Below, piece after piece: positions 5,830-13,584 of a DNA stretch of 18,002 bases. This stretch comes from an uncultured Clostridia bacterium (lineage in GTDB: Bacteria; Bacillota; Clostridia; UBA1381): NCBI GenBank assembly GCA_934454035.1, contig CAKSFY010000038.1:1-18002 (forward strand). The letters run 5' to 3'. A model generated the notes under the pieces. The model saw only the letters and a program-made list of their open reading frames with translations. It was not told the DNA's origin and did not search any database. Every line of letters starts with the position of its first letter. Position 1 is the stretch's first letter. The position numbers were made by a program, and so were the translations under genes.

Positions 5830-5868
5830 AAAATCGGCAAGTACGAGAGTACCTGCCGATTTTTATTT
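5829..5868 (+). terminator. Intrinsic terminator of tRNA-Met
   Basis: Bases 5829-5844 pair with 5849-5864 around a GAGA loop, with one A-C mismatch, and T-rich sequence follows. It begins directly at the CCA end. Confidence 0.85.
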
Positions 5869-5889
5869 ATTAACGTTAAATATAAAAAT

Positions 5890-6140
5890 GAATCTTTCTG
5901 TCTTTCGCAATCAGAGAAAGACAGATTACTTTATATCCCTCAGTCAGCCGGCGCTGACAGCGGCATTTGTTTTATTTTCGCGTTATGCTCACACAATTGT
6001 GTTCGTGTGCTCCTTTATCAAGGCGCTGTAAAGAAAGTACACCGCCTTTTTACATCCCCTTACAGAGCCGAGGTGTGACCGAGCCACAGCGAGAGGTGAC
6101 ATGCGAATGCAAATGCATGAGTATGAGGGAGGATATTTAA
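5890..6140. repeat. Structured, repeat-derived spacer between tRNA-Met and recR
   Basis: Several hairpins lie in a row. CTGTCTTTC (5898-5906) pairs with GAAAGACAG (5916-5924), and GTCAGC (5943-5948) pairs with GCTGAC (5953-5958). CACAC pairs with GTGTG around 5990-6010. Bases 6065-6085 are identical to 41-61. The segment from TATATCCCTC (5933) to GAGGGAGGATAT (6124-6135) has inverted ends like the other repeats, so it looks like a diverged member of the family. No gene is believed, although short frames are open through it. An expressed RNA cannot be excluded. Confidence 0.55.
6020..6051 (+). terminator. Terminator-like hairpin inside the repeat spacer
   Basis: AAGGCG-C-TGTA (6020-6030) pairs with TACA-C-CGCCTT (6038-6048), with one C-C mismatch, and further T follow. 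It would stop plus-strand transcription entering from the tRNA side and isolate recR. Confidence 0.5.
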
Positions 6141-6161
6141 AAGAATCATTTAAAACACGAA

Positions 6162-6189
6162 TTTACGTACCTGTACAACCGACTATAGT
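6162..6189 (+). promoter_or_regulatory. Possible recR promoter
   Basis: TTTACG (6162-6167), a 16-base spacer and TATAGT (6184-6189) lie just upstream of the recR ribosome binding site. The -35 is weak, so this is a tentative call. Confidence 0.35.
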
Positions 6190-6217
6190 CTGTTACTGAA
6201 GCAAGGAGAATGAAAAA

Positions 6218-6814
6218 ATGCATGCAGCACCAATTGAAATTTTAATAGAGAAATTCGAGCAGCTGCCGGGAATAGGAAGAAAAAGCGCCGAAAGAATTGC
6301 TTTTTACATACTTGATTCCATGCCGGCAAGCAGTGCAAAGGAAATGGCGCAAAGCATAATTGACGCAAAGGAAAAAATATCATTCTGTTCGGAATGTCAG
6401 AATTTTACCGATGTTTCACCCTGTGCAATCTGTTCATCTCCGAAGCGAGACCGCTCAATAATATGCGTTGTAGAAAATCCAAAGGATGTTTCGGCGATAG
6501 AAAAAACAAAGGAATATTACGGATTGTATCATGTTCTGCACGGCGCACTTTCTCCGATGGACGGTGTTTCGCCTGAGGATTTAAAAATACAGGAATTACT
6601 TCTGCGGCTTTCGGGCGGAGAGGTAAAAGAGGTGATTATGGCAACAAACCCGACCGTGAGCGGTACTGCTACGGCGGTTTATCTGTCAAAACTGATTTTG
6701 CCGATGGGAATCAAAGTCACGCGCATTGCTCACGGAATCCCGGTCGGAGGAGATTTGGAATATGCCGATGAAATTACGCTTATAAAGGCAATAGAGGGCA
6801 GAAGAGAAATGTGA
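6218..6814 (+). CDS. recR: Recombination mediator RecR
   Basis: RecR works with RecO (and RecF) to load RecA on single-stranded DNA coated by SSB, in gap repair. The 198-residue length is standard. Domains in order: helix-hairpin-helix around LPGIGRKSAERIAFYIL (16-32), a C4 zinc site (Cys57, Cys60, Cys69, Cys72), a Toprim domain from about 80 to 175 (VVENPKDVSAIEKT, then MATNPTVSGTATA), and the conserved C-terminal GIPVGGDLEYADE. The start at 6218 has AAGGAGAA 7 bases upstream. It stands alone: dnaX and the YbaB gene, its usual neighbours in Firmicutes, are not in the 340 bases upstream, which are repeat-derived. It converges with the minus-strand gene ending at 6910; no clear terminator is seen in 6815-6909. 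Confidence 0.96.
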   Translation: MHAAPIEILIEKFEQLPGIGRKSAERIAFYILDSMPASSAKEMAQSIIDAKEKISFCSECQNFTDVSPCAICSSPKRDRSIICVVENPKDVSAIEKTKEYYGLYHVLHGALSPMDGVSPEDLKIQELLLRLSGGEVKEVIMATNPTVSGTATAVYLSKLILPMGIKVTRIAHGIPVGGDLEYADEITLIKAIEGRREM

Positions 6815-6909
6815 AATTAAAAATCATAAAACCGAATTATTTTATAATATATACGATTCAAGTAACACATGCCTTTTCTGCGTTCCGGACTATTTTTAAA
6901 TCCCTGCTT

Positions 6910-8835
6910 TTAGTAGCCTAAAAACAGTACCGCAGGCTCAAGCGTATTGCAAGGGCAATCTAAAATAAGTTTATCATCTTTTTCAGAAAAATCAATTTTT
7001 TCCTTTTCGCCTGTCGGTGTGAGTTTTGAAATTTCCGTTATTTTTCTGCTGCATACCAGTTCAAGTTTTTCAATCGGGTCAAGCCCTATATTGAATATTG
7101 CCGTAAAGAGCTTTCCGTCTTTTGTATTTGCGGCGCGAAGGTATACCTCCTCGTCATTCGGATAGTACAGCGGCAGGGAATCGGTGCTTTGCAGCATTTC
7201 GATCAGCTGCTGCTTTCTTGTATAGTTAAGGAAAGAAAATGCCTCCGATATATGATAATTTGTGTTCGGAGTGCCGCAAAAAACAAATATCGTTCCACCG
7301 AGTTCGTTTTTATATTTTGTAATTCCCGGAAACAGTTTTTCAAAATTTTTGTTATCGACGGTATGATATACCGCCGAGATTTCTTCTGTTTTATAACCCG
7401 GGACAAGCTCTTTTATTTTCTTTTGAACCGGCATTATATTCCCGTTTGCCGCTTTTTCAACGCTCGGTACATTCCCAATGTGCTCGCGGACGTAAACTCC
7501 GATATATTTTCCGAATCCTCTTTGTATAAGCCGAATCGCCGAATCGGAAGCAATAAGCATAGGTTTTTCAAACGCTTTCATCAGCTGCTCATCGGATAAA
7601 AAGACTTCGTCTTCAAGGCACAAAACGCCGCCGGGTGCAGATGAAAAATACATCGGAAGTCCCAGTCTTTCCAAAACGCAGCTGCTCCATGCATTATGCC
7701 CGTCAACCGACGCGTCCCATACATCGGAAAAGTGATAAACCGGTTTATCGTTTACCGGGATTCGGCAGCCGAGCCATTCGAGTTCGGGCACAATTTCGGC
7801 AAGAGCTTCATAGAAACCGTTGTATTTTGCGAGGATTTTTCTGTAGGCAATGCCGCTTTCGGGTTCAAATGCGCTCAATCTTGTAATCCAATGCTTTGCG
7901 CCTTTTGCTCCCTCGAGAATTGTTCCGGTAAAGTGAGAGTGAAGCTGCATTGCGCCGGTAGAATATCTGTTTTGCGGACAGGTGTCGGTTTCGGCGAGAA
8001 TTATGTCTGCTTTGCCCTTTAATTTTTCAATTTGAGCGGCGGCGCGCTGAAACGCTGCTGTTAAAAATCTTGCACCGCCGGCAGTATAGTTCCCGTTGTT
8101 TATCCGGACAGTTACGGGATTGCTTTCCCCTGCAAGAATCGATGCGATTTCATATGCAAATTCAGCATTGTTGCCTACGCAGCAGTATGAGCCGGGTATG
8201 GAGGGATTAACACTGTCGATTCCTGCACGCATTGCTTTTGCGGCTCCGATCAATGACTCTTTTTGAGTTTCAATATAGATATCGGTAAGATTTTTACAGG
8301 CTCCGCCTGATATGATTTTATCCAATTCTTCTCTTGTGAAATTGGTTTTTGCAAGCTCATTGAACCGTTCTATATGCAGCGGACAGCCACAGCCGTGAGA
8401 GCCTCTTCCGATCAGCCGCAAATCATCATCTATCATGATATGACAGGGGGAGTATGAGGCGACAGTTTTAAGTGTGTTATAAATATAGTCTCTGAAACCT
8501 TCATCATACGGACACACGATTTCCTGCGGCTTACCGTCGTTCAGCGGTGTGAATCTTTGGTACGGAAACGGTTCGCTCAGCTTCCAGCCGTGCCCTATTG
8601 ACGCCTGAACCAAAATTCCGCTCGGAATATTATCCTCGGAAAGTTTCTTTTTAAAAAGCGCATATTGCTCACACATTATTTTTGCTTTGTCTATCGGCGG
8701 ATTTCCCTCGGGTACAAGCGTCATCTTAAAAAGCGGACAGCTTGCGATGCCGGATTCATATTGATTTTTTATATCATTGCAGATTTCTTCCAAATGCTCA
8801 GTATCGAGCGGCATAACAGAATAGGTTTGCAGCAT
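6910..8835 (-). CDS. Uncharacterised protein, possible GH-A-type TIM-barrel hydrolase
   Basis: This is a 641-residue cytoplasmic protein (no signal peptide, no membrane segment). I do not recognise a named family. The pattern of strands ending in conserved acidic or aromatic residues (GILVQASIGHGWK ~73-85; HIMIDDDLRL 132-141; ILAETDTCPQNRY 279-291; GAKHWITRL 312-320) recalls the clan GH-A TIM barrel, as in GH42-type beta-galactosidases. Asp136-138 lie where an acid/base would be expected and Glu282 where a nucleophile would be. A Gly-Cys-Gly-Cys cluster (148-151) is unusual. Residues ~330-530 may form a Rossmann-like middle domain, and the C-terminal ~80 residues a beta-sandwich (GKLFTAIFNIG…LEPAVLFLGY). 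The ATG at 8835 is preceded by AAGGAG and a strong promoter. It lies downstream of the galT-uxaC operon in the same direction but is transcribed separately. A role in oligosaccharide breakdown is inferred from shape and context only. Confidence 0.6.
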   Translation of the reverse strand: MLQTYSVMPLDTEHLEEICNDIKNQYESGIASCPLFKMTLVPEGNPPIDKAKIMCEQYALFKKKLSEDNIPSGILVQASIGHGWKLSEPFPYQRFTPLNDGKPQEIVCPYDEGFRDYIYNTLKTVASYSPCHIMIDDDLRLIGRGSHGCGCPLHIERFNELAKTNFTREELDKIISGGACKNLTDIYIETQKESLIGAAKAMRAGIDSVNPSIPGSYCCVGNNAEFAYEIASILAGESNPVTVRINNGNYTAGGARFLTAAFQRAAAQIEKLKGKADIILAETDTCPQNRYSTGAMQLHSHFTGTILEGAKGAKHWITRLSAFEPESGIAYRKILAKYNGFYEALAEIVPELEWLGCRIPVNDKPVYHFSDVWDASVDGHNAWSSCVLERLGLPMYFSSAPGGVLCLEDEVFLSDEQLMKAFEKPMLIASDSAIRLIQRGFGKYIGVYVREHIGNVPSVEKAANGNIMPVQKKIKELVPGYKTEEISAVYHTVDNKNFEKLFPGITKYKNELGGTIFVFCGTPNTNYHISEAFSFLNYTRKQQLIEMLQSTDSLPLYYPNDEEVYLRAANTKDGKLFTAIFNIGLDPIEKLELVCSRKITEISKLTPTGEKEKIDFSEKDDKLILDCPCNTLEPAVLFLGY

Positions 8836-8868
8836 TTGTACATTTCTCCTTTTTGCTTTATTTAGATA

Positions 8869-8897
8869 ATTATATATTACATAAGCACCAAAGTCAA
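8869..8897 (-). promoter_or_regulatory. Promoter of the 641-residue protein gene
   Basis: On the minus strand TTGACT (8897-8892), a 17-base spacer and TATAAT (8874-8869) give a strong sigma-A promoter. The leader to the ATG at 8835 is about 25 bases. Confidence 0.85.
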
Positions 8898-8965
8898 TAA
8901 GACGGATAACGAAACTTTTTCGAAATAGCAGGGCATTAATATGAATAAATACTGTATAATTTGAA

Positions 8966-9056
8966 AAATAAAAACGGGCTGTTTAAAAAGTCAATTGACT
9001 TTTTAAACAGCCTCTTTTCTTGCGTTCCGGAGTTTTTTAACAGCCCATTTTTATTA
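8966..9056 (-). terminator. Nested palindromic terminator after uxaC
   Basis: Bases 8977-9012 are a perfect 36-base palindrome beginning GGCTGTTTAAAAAG. On the minus strand it is followed by CCGTTTTTATTTTT. A second arm at 9033-9056, starting at the uxaC stop codon, repeats the GGGCTGTT-plus-A-tract sequence, so two mutually exclusive hairpins can form. The inner one is an obvious intrinsic terminator. Confidence 0.8.
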
Positions 9057-10445
9057 GAATCCGAAATATTCCATAGCATTGTCAAAGCATATTCCCTTGA
9101 CGATTTTTTCAAGAGTTTCTTTATCGTTCGGATATTCTCCATTTTCAACCCAAGTTCCGATAATATTGCAGAGAATACGTCTGAAATATTCGTGTCTGGG
9201 ATATGACAAAAAGCTTCTTGAATCGGTCAGCATGCCGACAAAGCAGCTTAAAAGACCGACATTTGCAAGAGATTTCATCTGCTCTTCCATGCCGTCTCTG
9301 TGGTCATTGAACCACCAAGCCGAACCGAGCTGCATTTTACCTTTTTTGCCGCCCTGGAAATTGCCCATCATGCTCGCAAGAACGTAGTTATCATTGGGGT
9401 TTAAGCTGTAGAAAATAGTTTTCGGCAGCAAATTATCCTTTTCGAGAGCATCCAAAAAGCCGGAAAGATTTGCAGCCAGCTGCAAATCGTTAATGGAGTC
9501 ATAGCCTGTGTCAGGCCCAAGCTTTTTAAACATTTTTGAATTGTTGTTTCTTATTGCATTTATGTGAATCTGCATTGCCCAGCCGTGCTTTGCATATTCT
9601 CTGCCGCAATGAAGAACAAGTTCTGTTTTGTATGCGTCCTCTTCTTCGGGCGTTACTTTTTCGCCGGAAAGTGCTTTTTTCAAAACAGAGTCGGGGCAAA
9701 TTCCTGTTTTGTACGGAATATATGTCATTCCGTGGTCGGCTATGCGGCAGCCTGCATTGTGGAAAAATTCAATTCTGCCGGAAAGCGCTTTTTTCAGTGA
9801 ATCTAAGTCGGTTATGCTGATTCCCGAAGCTTCGGAAAGCTTGGAAATGTATTCCGAAAAACCGTCTTTGCTGATTTCGACTGCCTTATCCGGCCGGAAT
9901 GTCGGCAGAATTTTTGCAGAAAGCGTTCCCTCAGCGGCAATCTTTTTATGATATTCAAGACTGTCGGCAGGGTCATCTGTTGTGCAAATGACGGATACAT
10001 TCGATTTTTCGATGAAATCACGCGGACAATAGCCGTTTCCTGCAAGCATTTTATTGATTTTATCATATATTTCTTCGGCATTTTTTTCGTTCAAGGGTTC
10101 ATAAATACCGAAAAAGCGCTGAAGCTCAAGATGCGTCCAGTGATAAAGAGGATTCCCGATACAATATTGAATTGTTTTTGCCCATGCGAGGAATTTTTCC
10201 CTGTCGGTTGCCTCGCCTGTAATATATTTTTCGTCAATTCCCATAGCTCTCATGGCACGCCATTTGTAGTGGTCACCGTAGAGCCACACCTGTGTGATGT
10301 TTGAGTACGGCTTATTCTCCCATATTTCCTTGGGTGAAAGATGGCAATGATAGTCGCACAGCGGCATATTTTCCGCATATTCATGAAAAAGGGTTTTAGC
10401 TGTGTCATTTGATAAAAGAAAATCTTTATCCATAAATTGTTTCAT
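9054..10445 (-). CDS. uxaC: Glucuronate isomerase
   Basis: UxaC converts D-glucuronate to D-fructuronate and D-galacturonate to D-tagaturonate, the first step of hexuronate breakdown in the cytoplasm. It belongs to the amidohydrolase superfamily. The 463-residue length is typical. Visible family features are the metal-binding CDYHCHLSP (His33 and His35), NITQVWLYGDHYKWRAMRAMG, CTTDDP, FHNAGCRIADHG, MQIHINAIRNNN, GSAWWFNDH and the C-terminal LTDSRSFLSYPRHEYFRR. The ATG at 10445 overlaps the last base of the upstream stop codon, with AAGGAG 8 bases before it, so translation is probably coupled. It is the last gene of the galT operon. No other uronate genes (uxaB, uxuA, kdgK) are in the window. 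Confidence 0.96.
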   Translation of the reverse strand: MKQFMDKDFLLSNDTAKTLFHEYAENMPLCDYHCHLSPKEIWENKPYSNITQVWLYGDHYKWRAMRAMGIDEKYITGEATDREKFLAWAKTIQYCIGNPLYHWTHLELQRFFGIYEPLNEKNAEEIYDKINKMLAGNGYCPRDFIEKSNVSVICTTDDPADSLEYHKKIAAEGTLSAKILPTFRPDKAVEISKDGFSEYISKLSEASGISITDLDSLKKALSGRIEFFHNAGCRIADHGMTYIPYKTGICPDSVLKKALSGEKVTPEEEDAYKTELVLHCGREYAKHGWAMQIHINAIRNNNSKMFKKLGPDTGYDSINDLQLAANLSGFLDALEKDNLLPKTIFYSLNPNDNYVLASMMGNFQGGKKGKMQLGSAWWFNDHRDGMEEQMKSLANVGLLSCFVGMLTDSRSFLSYPRHEYFRRILCNIIGTWVENGEYPNDKETLEKIVKGICFDNAMEYFGF

Positions 10446-11737
10446 TAATTTATCTCCTTATTTATTAGTTTGTCCACTTCTGCGAGTGACATCATAATAC
10501 CGAGTTTTGCGGATTCATATGTGAGACCGCCCTGCATATATACAATATACGGTTCTCTTATCGGCGCGTCCGCACTGAACTCTATCGACGCGCCCTGAAT
10601 AAATGCGCCTGCTGCCATAATTACCTGGGACTGATATCCCGGTGTGTCACAGGGTTCCGGTTTTATAAAGGAATCAACCGGCGCGCCTTTTTGAATTCCG
10701 CGGCAAAATGCTTTTATGAGCTCTGCCGAACCCAAATGAATGTCCTGAATAATATCATATCTGCAATCGGCAGGTTTTGGTGAAACCTCAAAGCCGAGCT
10801 TTTCGTATGCTGCGGAGCACAGCGCGGCGGATTTGATTGCCTGGGAAACAGTGTGCGGAGCCATGAAAAAGCCCTGGTACAATTCTCTGTTAATTCCGAG
10901 CGTCGCGCCGCCCTCACGCCCGACTCCGACGGAGGTAAGTCTGTTTGCGCAAAGCTCGATATATTTTGCCTTTCCTGCAATATATCCGCCGCACGGAGCA
11001 ATTCCGCCGCCGGGATTTTTGATAAGAGAGCCTGCCATCAAGTCGGCACCGTAATATGTCGGCTCATGAAGGTCGGCAAATTCTCCGTAGCAGTTGTCTG
11101 TGAGTACAAGCGTATCGGGCGATAATTCTTTTACGAATTTTATGATTTTACCGATTTTTTCGCTGCCGTAGGTGGGTCTGTTTCCGTATCCCTTTGAACG
11201 CTGAATCATTACGGCTTTTATCTTTTTTGAGGTCAGCAGACTTTTTATGCCGTCATAATCAGGTTCACCGTCGGGAAGAAGTCCGATTTCTTCATATTTT
11301 ATTCCGAAATCCGCAAGCGAACCGCTGCCGGGCTCTCCTGCAATTCCGATAACCTCCTCTAAGGTATCGTAAGGTTTTCCGGTTATTGCGGCGAGAGTGT
11401 CCCCCGGGCGCAGGACGGCAAAAAGCATTGTCGAAAGGGTGTGTGTCCCCGAAATAAAGTTATGGCGCACAAGTGCGTCTTCTGCTTCAAATACCTGCGC
11501 GTACACTTTGTCAAGCGTATCTCTGCCGATATCGTCATAGCCGTAGCCGGTTGTCGGGACAAAGTGTGCTTCGCTTACTCTGTTATCAGAAAAAGCTTTC
11601 ATTACTTTAAGCTGATTTATTTGTGCTATATCTTCAATTCTTTTAAACTGCGGAGCAATTTCTTCTTCACATTCCTCGATTAAGTCAAGAATTTTGTCCG
11701 AAATCGGAAATAACTCCTTTATAAATTCTCTTTTCAT
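10445..11737 (-). CDS. PLP enzyme, methionine gamma-lyase/aluminium resistance family
   Basis: This 430-residue protein belongs to the fold-type I PLP enzymes annotated as methionine gamma-lyase family or aluminium resistance protein (Bacillus YnbB is a member). Visible features are EAHFVPTTGYGYDDIGRD (56-72), the cofactor-binding FISGTHTLS (94-102), the Asp of VLTDNCYGEF (211-220) and the probable Schiff-base Lys240 in GSLIKNPGGGIAP. The C-terminus has VIMAAGAFIQGASIEFSADAP. The cellular reaction is not well established for this family; cleavage of a sulphur amino acid is the usual guess. It lies 11 bases after the SGNH hydrolase gene and overlaps uxaC by one base, an unexpected place for an amino-acid enzyme. 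GGAG precedes the ATG by 6 bases. Confidence 0.9.
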   Translation of the reverse strand: MKREFIKELFPISDKILDLIEECEEEIAPQFKRIEDIAQINQLKVMKAFSDNRVSEAHFVPTTGYGYDDIGRDTLDKVYAQVFEAEDALVRHNFISGTHTLSTMLFAVLRPGDTLAAITGKPYDTLEEVIGIAGEPGSGSLADFGIKYEEIGLLPDGEPDYDGIKSLLTSKKIKAVMIQRSKGYGNRPTYGSEKIGKIIKFVKELSPDTLVLTDNCYGEFADLHEPTYYGADLMAGSLIKNPGGGIAPCGGYIAGKAKYIELCANRLTSVGVGREGGATLGINRELYQGFFMAPHTVSQAIKSAALCSAAYEKLGFEVSPKPADCRYDIIQDIHLGSAELIKAFCRGIQKGAPVDSFIKPEPCDTPGYQSQVIMAAGAFIQGASIEFSADAPIREPYIVYMQGGLTYESAKLGIMMSLAEVDKLINKEIN

Positions 11738-11748
11738 TTTTTTCTCCG

Positions 11749-12435
11749 TTATCTAAGCATTGTTTTTACAAGTTCATCCGCAAAAAGATCATGCATTTCC
11801 GGAATAGGATGATTAATTCCGTTTGACAGAAAGCGGGTTATATCAATACCGTTTTCACTGAGATTTTTCCAAATTGCGTAGCAGTCGCATACGGGAATGT
11901 TGCATTTTGCGGCGGTTTCTCTTGCTGCATTCATGTATTTATCCATAAGACCTTCGTTTTGCCATTTGAGAGTAACCTGTGCATAATCCTTATATATATC
12001 CAAGGTTTTTGAAGGGCAATACGATGTGTTAAGCATGTTTGGCGTCATGTAAATCACTTCTGTACCGGCTTTTTCAAGAGCGGTAAAAATATCGGAAAGC
12101 GCTTTTTGAAATTCCGGGATTTTTTCTTCCAAGCCGCCGATGTCATTTAATCCGAAGCATACAACGCACAAATCGGGTTTTTTTGATATGACATCGCGCT
12201 CTACACGTTCCGCCCCGAATACAGCGGTTGTTCCGCCTATACCTGCATTCAGAATGTTTACGGGAGTTCCGGGAAAAAGCTTGTTAAGCCTCTGTCTGAC
12301 TTTGTTATGATAAGCCTCCTCATAATCGGTTGATTCAAAAAAGCAGCCTTGGGTTACGCTGTCCCCGAGAAAAGCAATCATCGGATACGGACTTTTTTTA
12401 CTGTCGTTATTTCTTAATTTTTCAATTATTTTCAT
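11749..12435 (-). CDS. SGNH/GDSL-family hydrolase
   Basis: This 228-residue cytoplasmic protein (no signal peptide) is an SGNH hydrolase, a family of esterases and deacetylases. Block I is FLGDSVTQG with nucleophile Ser26, block II NAGIGGTT (oxyanion Gly about 67), block III GLND with Asn97, and block V NGINHP with His209. The residue three before the His is Asn206 rather than the usual Asp, so the triad may be a Ser-His dyad or use another residue. The substrate is unknown; acetylated sugar units are plausible given that galT lies 15 bases upstream and uxaC in the same operon. The ATG at 12435 has AAGGATGAT about 7 bases ahead. The frame is intact and the length normal. Confidence 0.88.
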   Translation of the reverse strand: MKIIEKLRNNDSKKSPYPMIAFLGDSVTQGCFFESTDYEEAYHNKVRQRLNKLFPGTPVNILNAGIGGTTAVFGAERVERDVISKKPDLCVVCFGLNDIGGLEEKIPEFQKALSDIFTALEKAGTEVIYMTPNMLNTSYCPSKTLDIYKDYAQVTLKWQNEGLMDKYMNAARETAAKCNIPVCDCYAIWKNLSENGIDITRFLSNGINHPIPEMHDLFADELVKTMLR

Positions 12436-12450
12436 CGTATGATCATCCTT

Positions 12451-13416
12451 TTATTGATTTAAAAATCTTTTATGTGCTTCTCTGAGCTCTTCTGCCTTTG
12501 CTTCGGGTGCGGTCGGGTTGCAGTGCGCCCATGCACCTGTTTCCGAGGAGGCGTTATATTTGATTTTATCTGCCGAACGCATAGGCGGATAAAATGCTAT
12601 ATGAAAATGATGGAAATCTGTATTTCCGCTGTTTACGGGGTTGTTGTACATGCACATCATATAGGGGAAAGTAAAGCCGAACAGATTGTCGAGCGTTCCG
12701 CTTGCTTCTTTAAGGGTTTGTGCGAGCGAATTTTTTTCATCATCGGTCAGCTGGCATATATTTTGCACGTGTCGTTTTGCTGCAATATAAATTCCGTAAG
12801 GATACTCGCAGAAAAACGGCAGGAATACCGTGAAATGTTCGTTTTCAAATATGATTCTGCTGCCGGCTTTTTTCTCCTCTTCGAGCATATCGCACATCAG
12901 GCAGTGACCTGTTTCGGACAAATGCTCTTTAAATGAGTCGATTTCAAGCTCAATTTTCTTAGGAATTACGGAGTAGCCGTAAATCTGCCCGTGCGGATGC
13001 GGCATTGTAACACCGACTGCGGCGCCTCTGTTTTCAAATATAAATATGTATTTTATTTTTTCGTCTTTTTGAATATCTTCAAAGCGTTCGCACCACAAAT
13101 CGACAAGCTTGCGAATGTGGGGTGCCGGAAGCTCCGGAAGCGTAACTGTATGTTCGGGTGAATAGAGTATGACCTCACATTTTCCGTATGAGGGACGTGT
13201 TTTGTAAAGCCCTGTTGCCACATCGTCGGGCTCGGGCGGGTTTTGGCTCAAAGCCGGGAAATCGTTATCGTATTTTAATACATCGAAATGATCAGGCACC
13301 TTTCCCGAACCGGGACAAAAGGGACACCAATCTTTAGGCATCTGCGGTCTGTTTTGTCTGTGAGATGCAATCATTACCCAATCTTTTATAAGCGGGTTCC
13401 AACGTAATTCTGCCAT
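12451..13416 (-). CDS. galT: Galactose-1-phosphate uridylyltransferase
   Basis: GalT exchanges UMP between UDP-glucose and galactose-1-phosphate in the Leloir pathway. From the start used here it has 321 residues, slightly short but normal for the bacterial family. It shows RWNPLIKDWVMIASHRQNRP at 5-24, the metal-site pair Cys31/Cys34 (WCPFC), His89 in SPEHTVTLPEL, and the nucleophile His142 in HPHGQIYG. The second HIT-like half has FHHFHIAFYPP. The frame opens further upstream to 13452, but the promoter places the transcript start near 13450 and AGAAAGGA lies 9 bases before the ATG at 13416, so that start (MAELRWNP) is chosen. It is the first gene of a four-gene minus-strand operon; galK and galE are not in the window. 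Confidence 0.94.
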   Translation of the reverse strand: MAELRWNPLIKDWVMIASHRQNRPQMPKDWCPFCPGSGKVPDHFDVLKYDNDFPALSQNPPEPDDVATGLYKTRPSYGKCEVILYSPEHTVTLPELPAPHIRKLVDLWCERFEDIQKDEKIKYIFIFENRGAAVGVTMPHPHGQIYGYSVIPKKIELEIDSFKEHLSETGHCLMCDMLEEEKKAGSRIIFENEHFTVFLPFFCEYPYGIYIAAKRHVQNICQLTDDEKNSLAQTLKEASGTLDNLFGFTFPYMMCMYNNPVNSGNTDFHHFHIAFYPPMRSADKIKYNASSETGAWAHCNPTAPEAKAEELREAHKRFLNQ

Positions 13417-13456
13417 AGTAAAAAAATCCTTTCTTAACTCATATAATATCATATCT

Positions 13457-13485
13457 ATTTTACTACTTTAGAAAAAATATGTCAA
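13457..13485 (-). promoter_or_regulatory. Promoter of the galT-SGNH-PLP-uxaC operon
   Basis: On the minus strand TTGACA (13485-13480), a 17-base spacer and TAAAAT (13462-13457) form a strong sigma-A promoter. Transcription would begin about 13450, leaving a leader of about 35 bases. No operator palindrome is evident. Confidence 0.85.
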
Positions 13486-13584
13486 CCGTTAAATAAAAAA
13501 AAGTCATCTTTTGGAATAGAAAATACTATAAAAGGAATAATAAAGGCATAATTATTTTTCTGCATTTTTGTTTGGGAGGTAAAA

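Noticed and set aside
5768..6078. Two overlapping frames starting within tRNA-Met
   Set aside because: They begin inside the tRNA and cross its terminator and the hairpin repeats. Composition is not protein-like.
8936..9206. Short frames on both strands with similar peptides (LFKKSIDFLNS)
   Set aside because: The similarity comes from the perfect palindrome at 8977-9012 being read on both strands.
13417..13452. Upstream galT start at 13452
   Set aside because: It coincides with the predicted transcription start and has no ribosome binding site, whereas 13416 has AGAAAGGA and the family's usual N-terminus.
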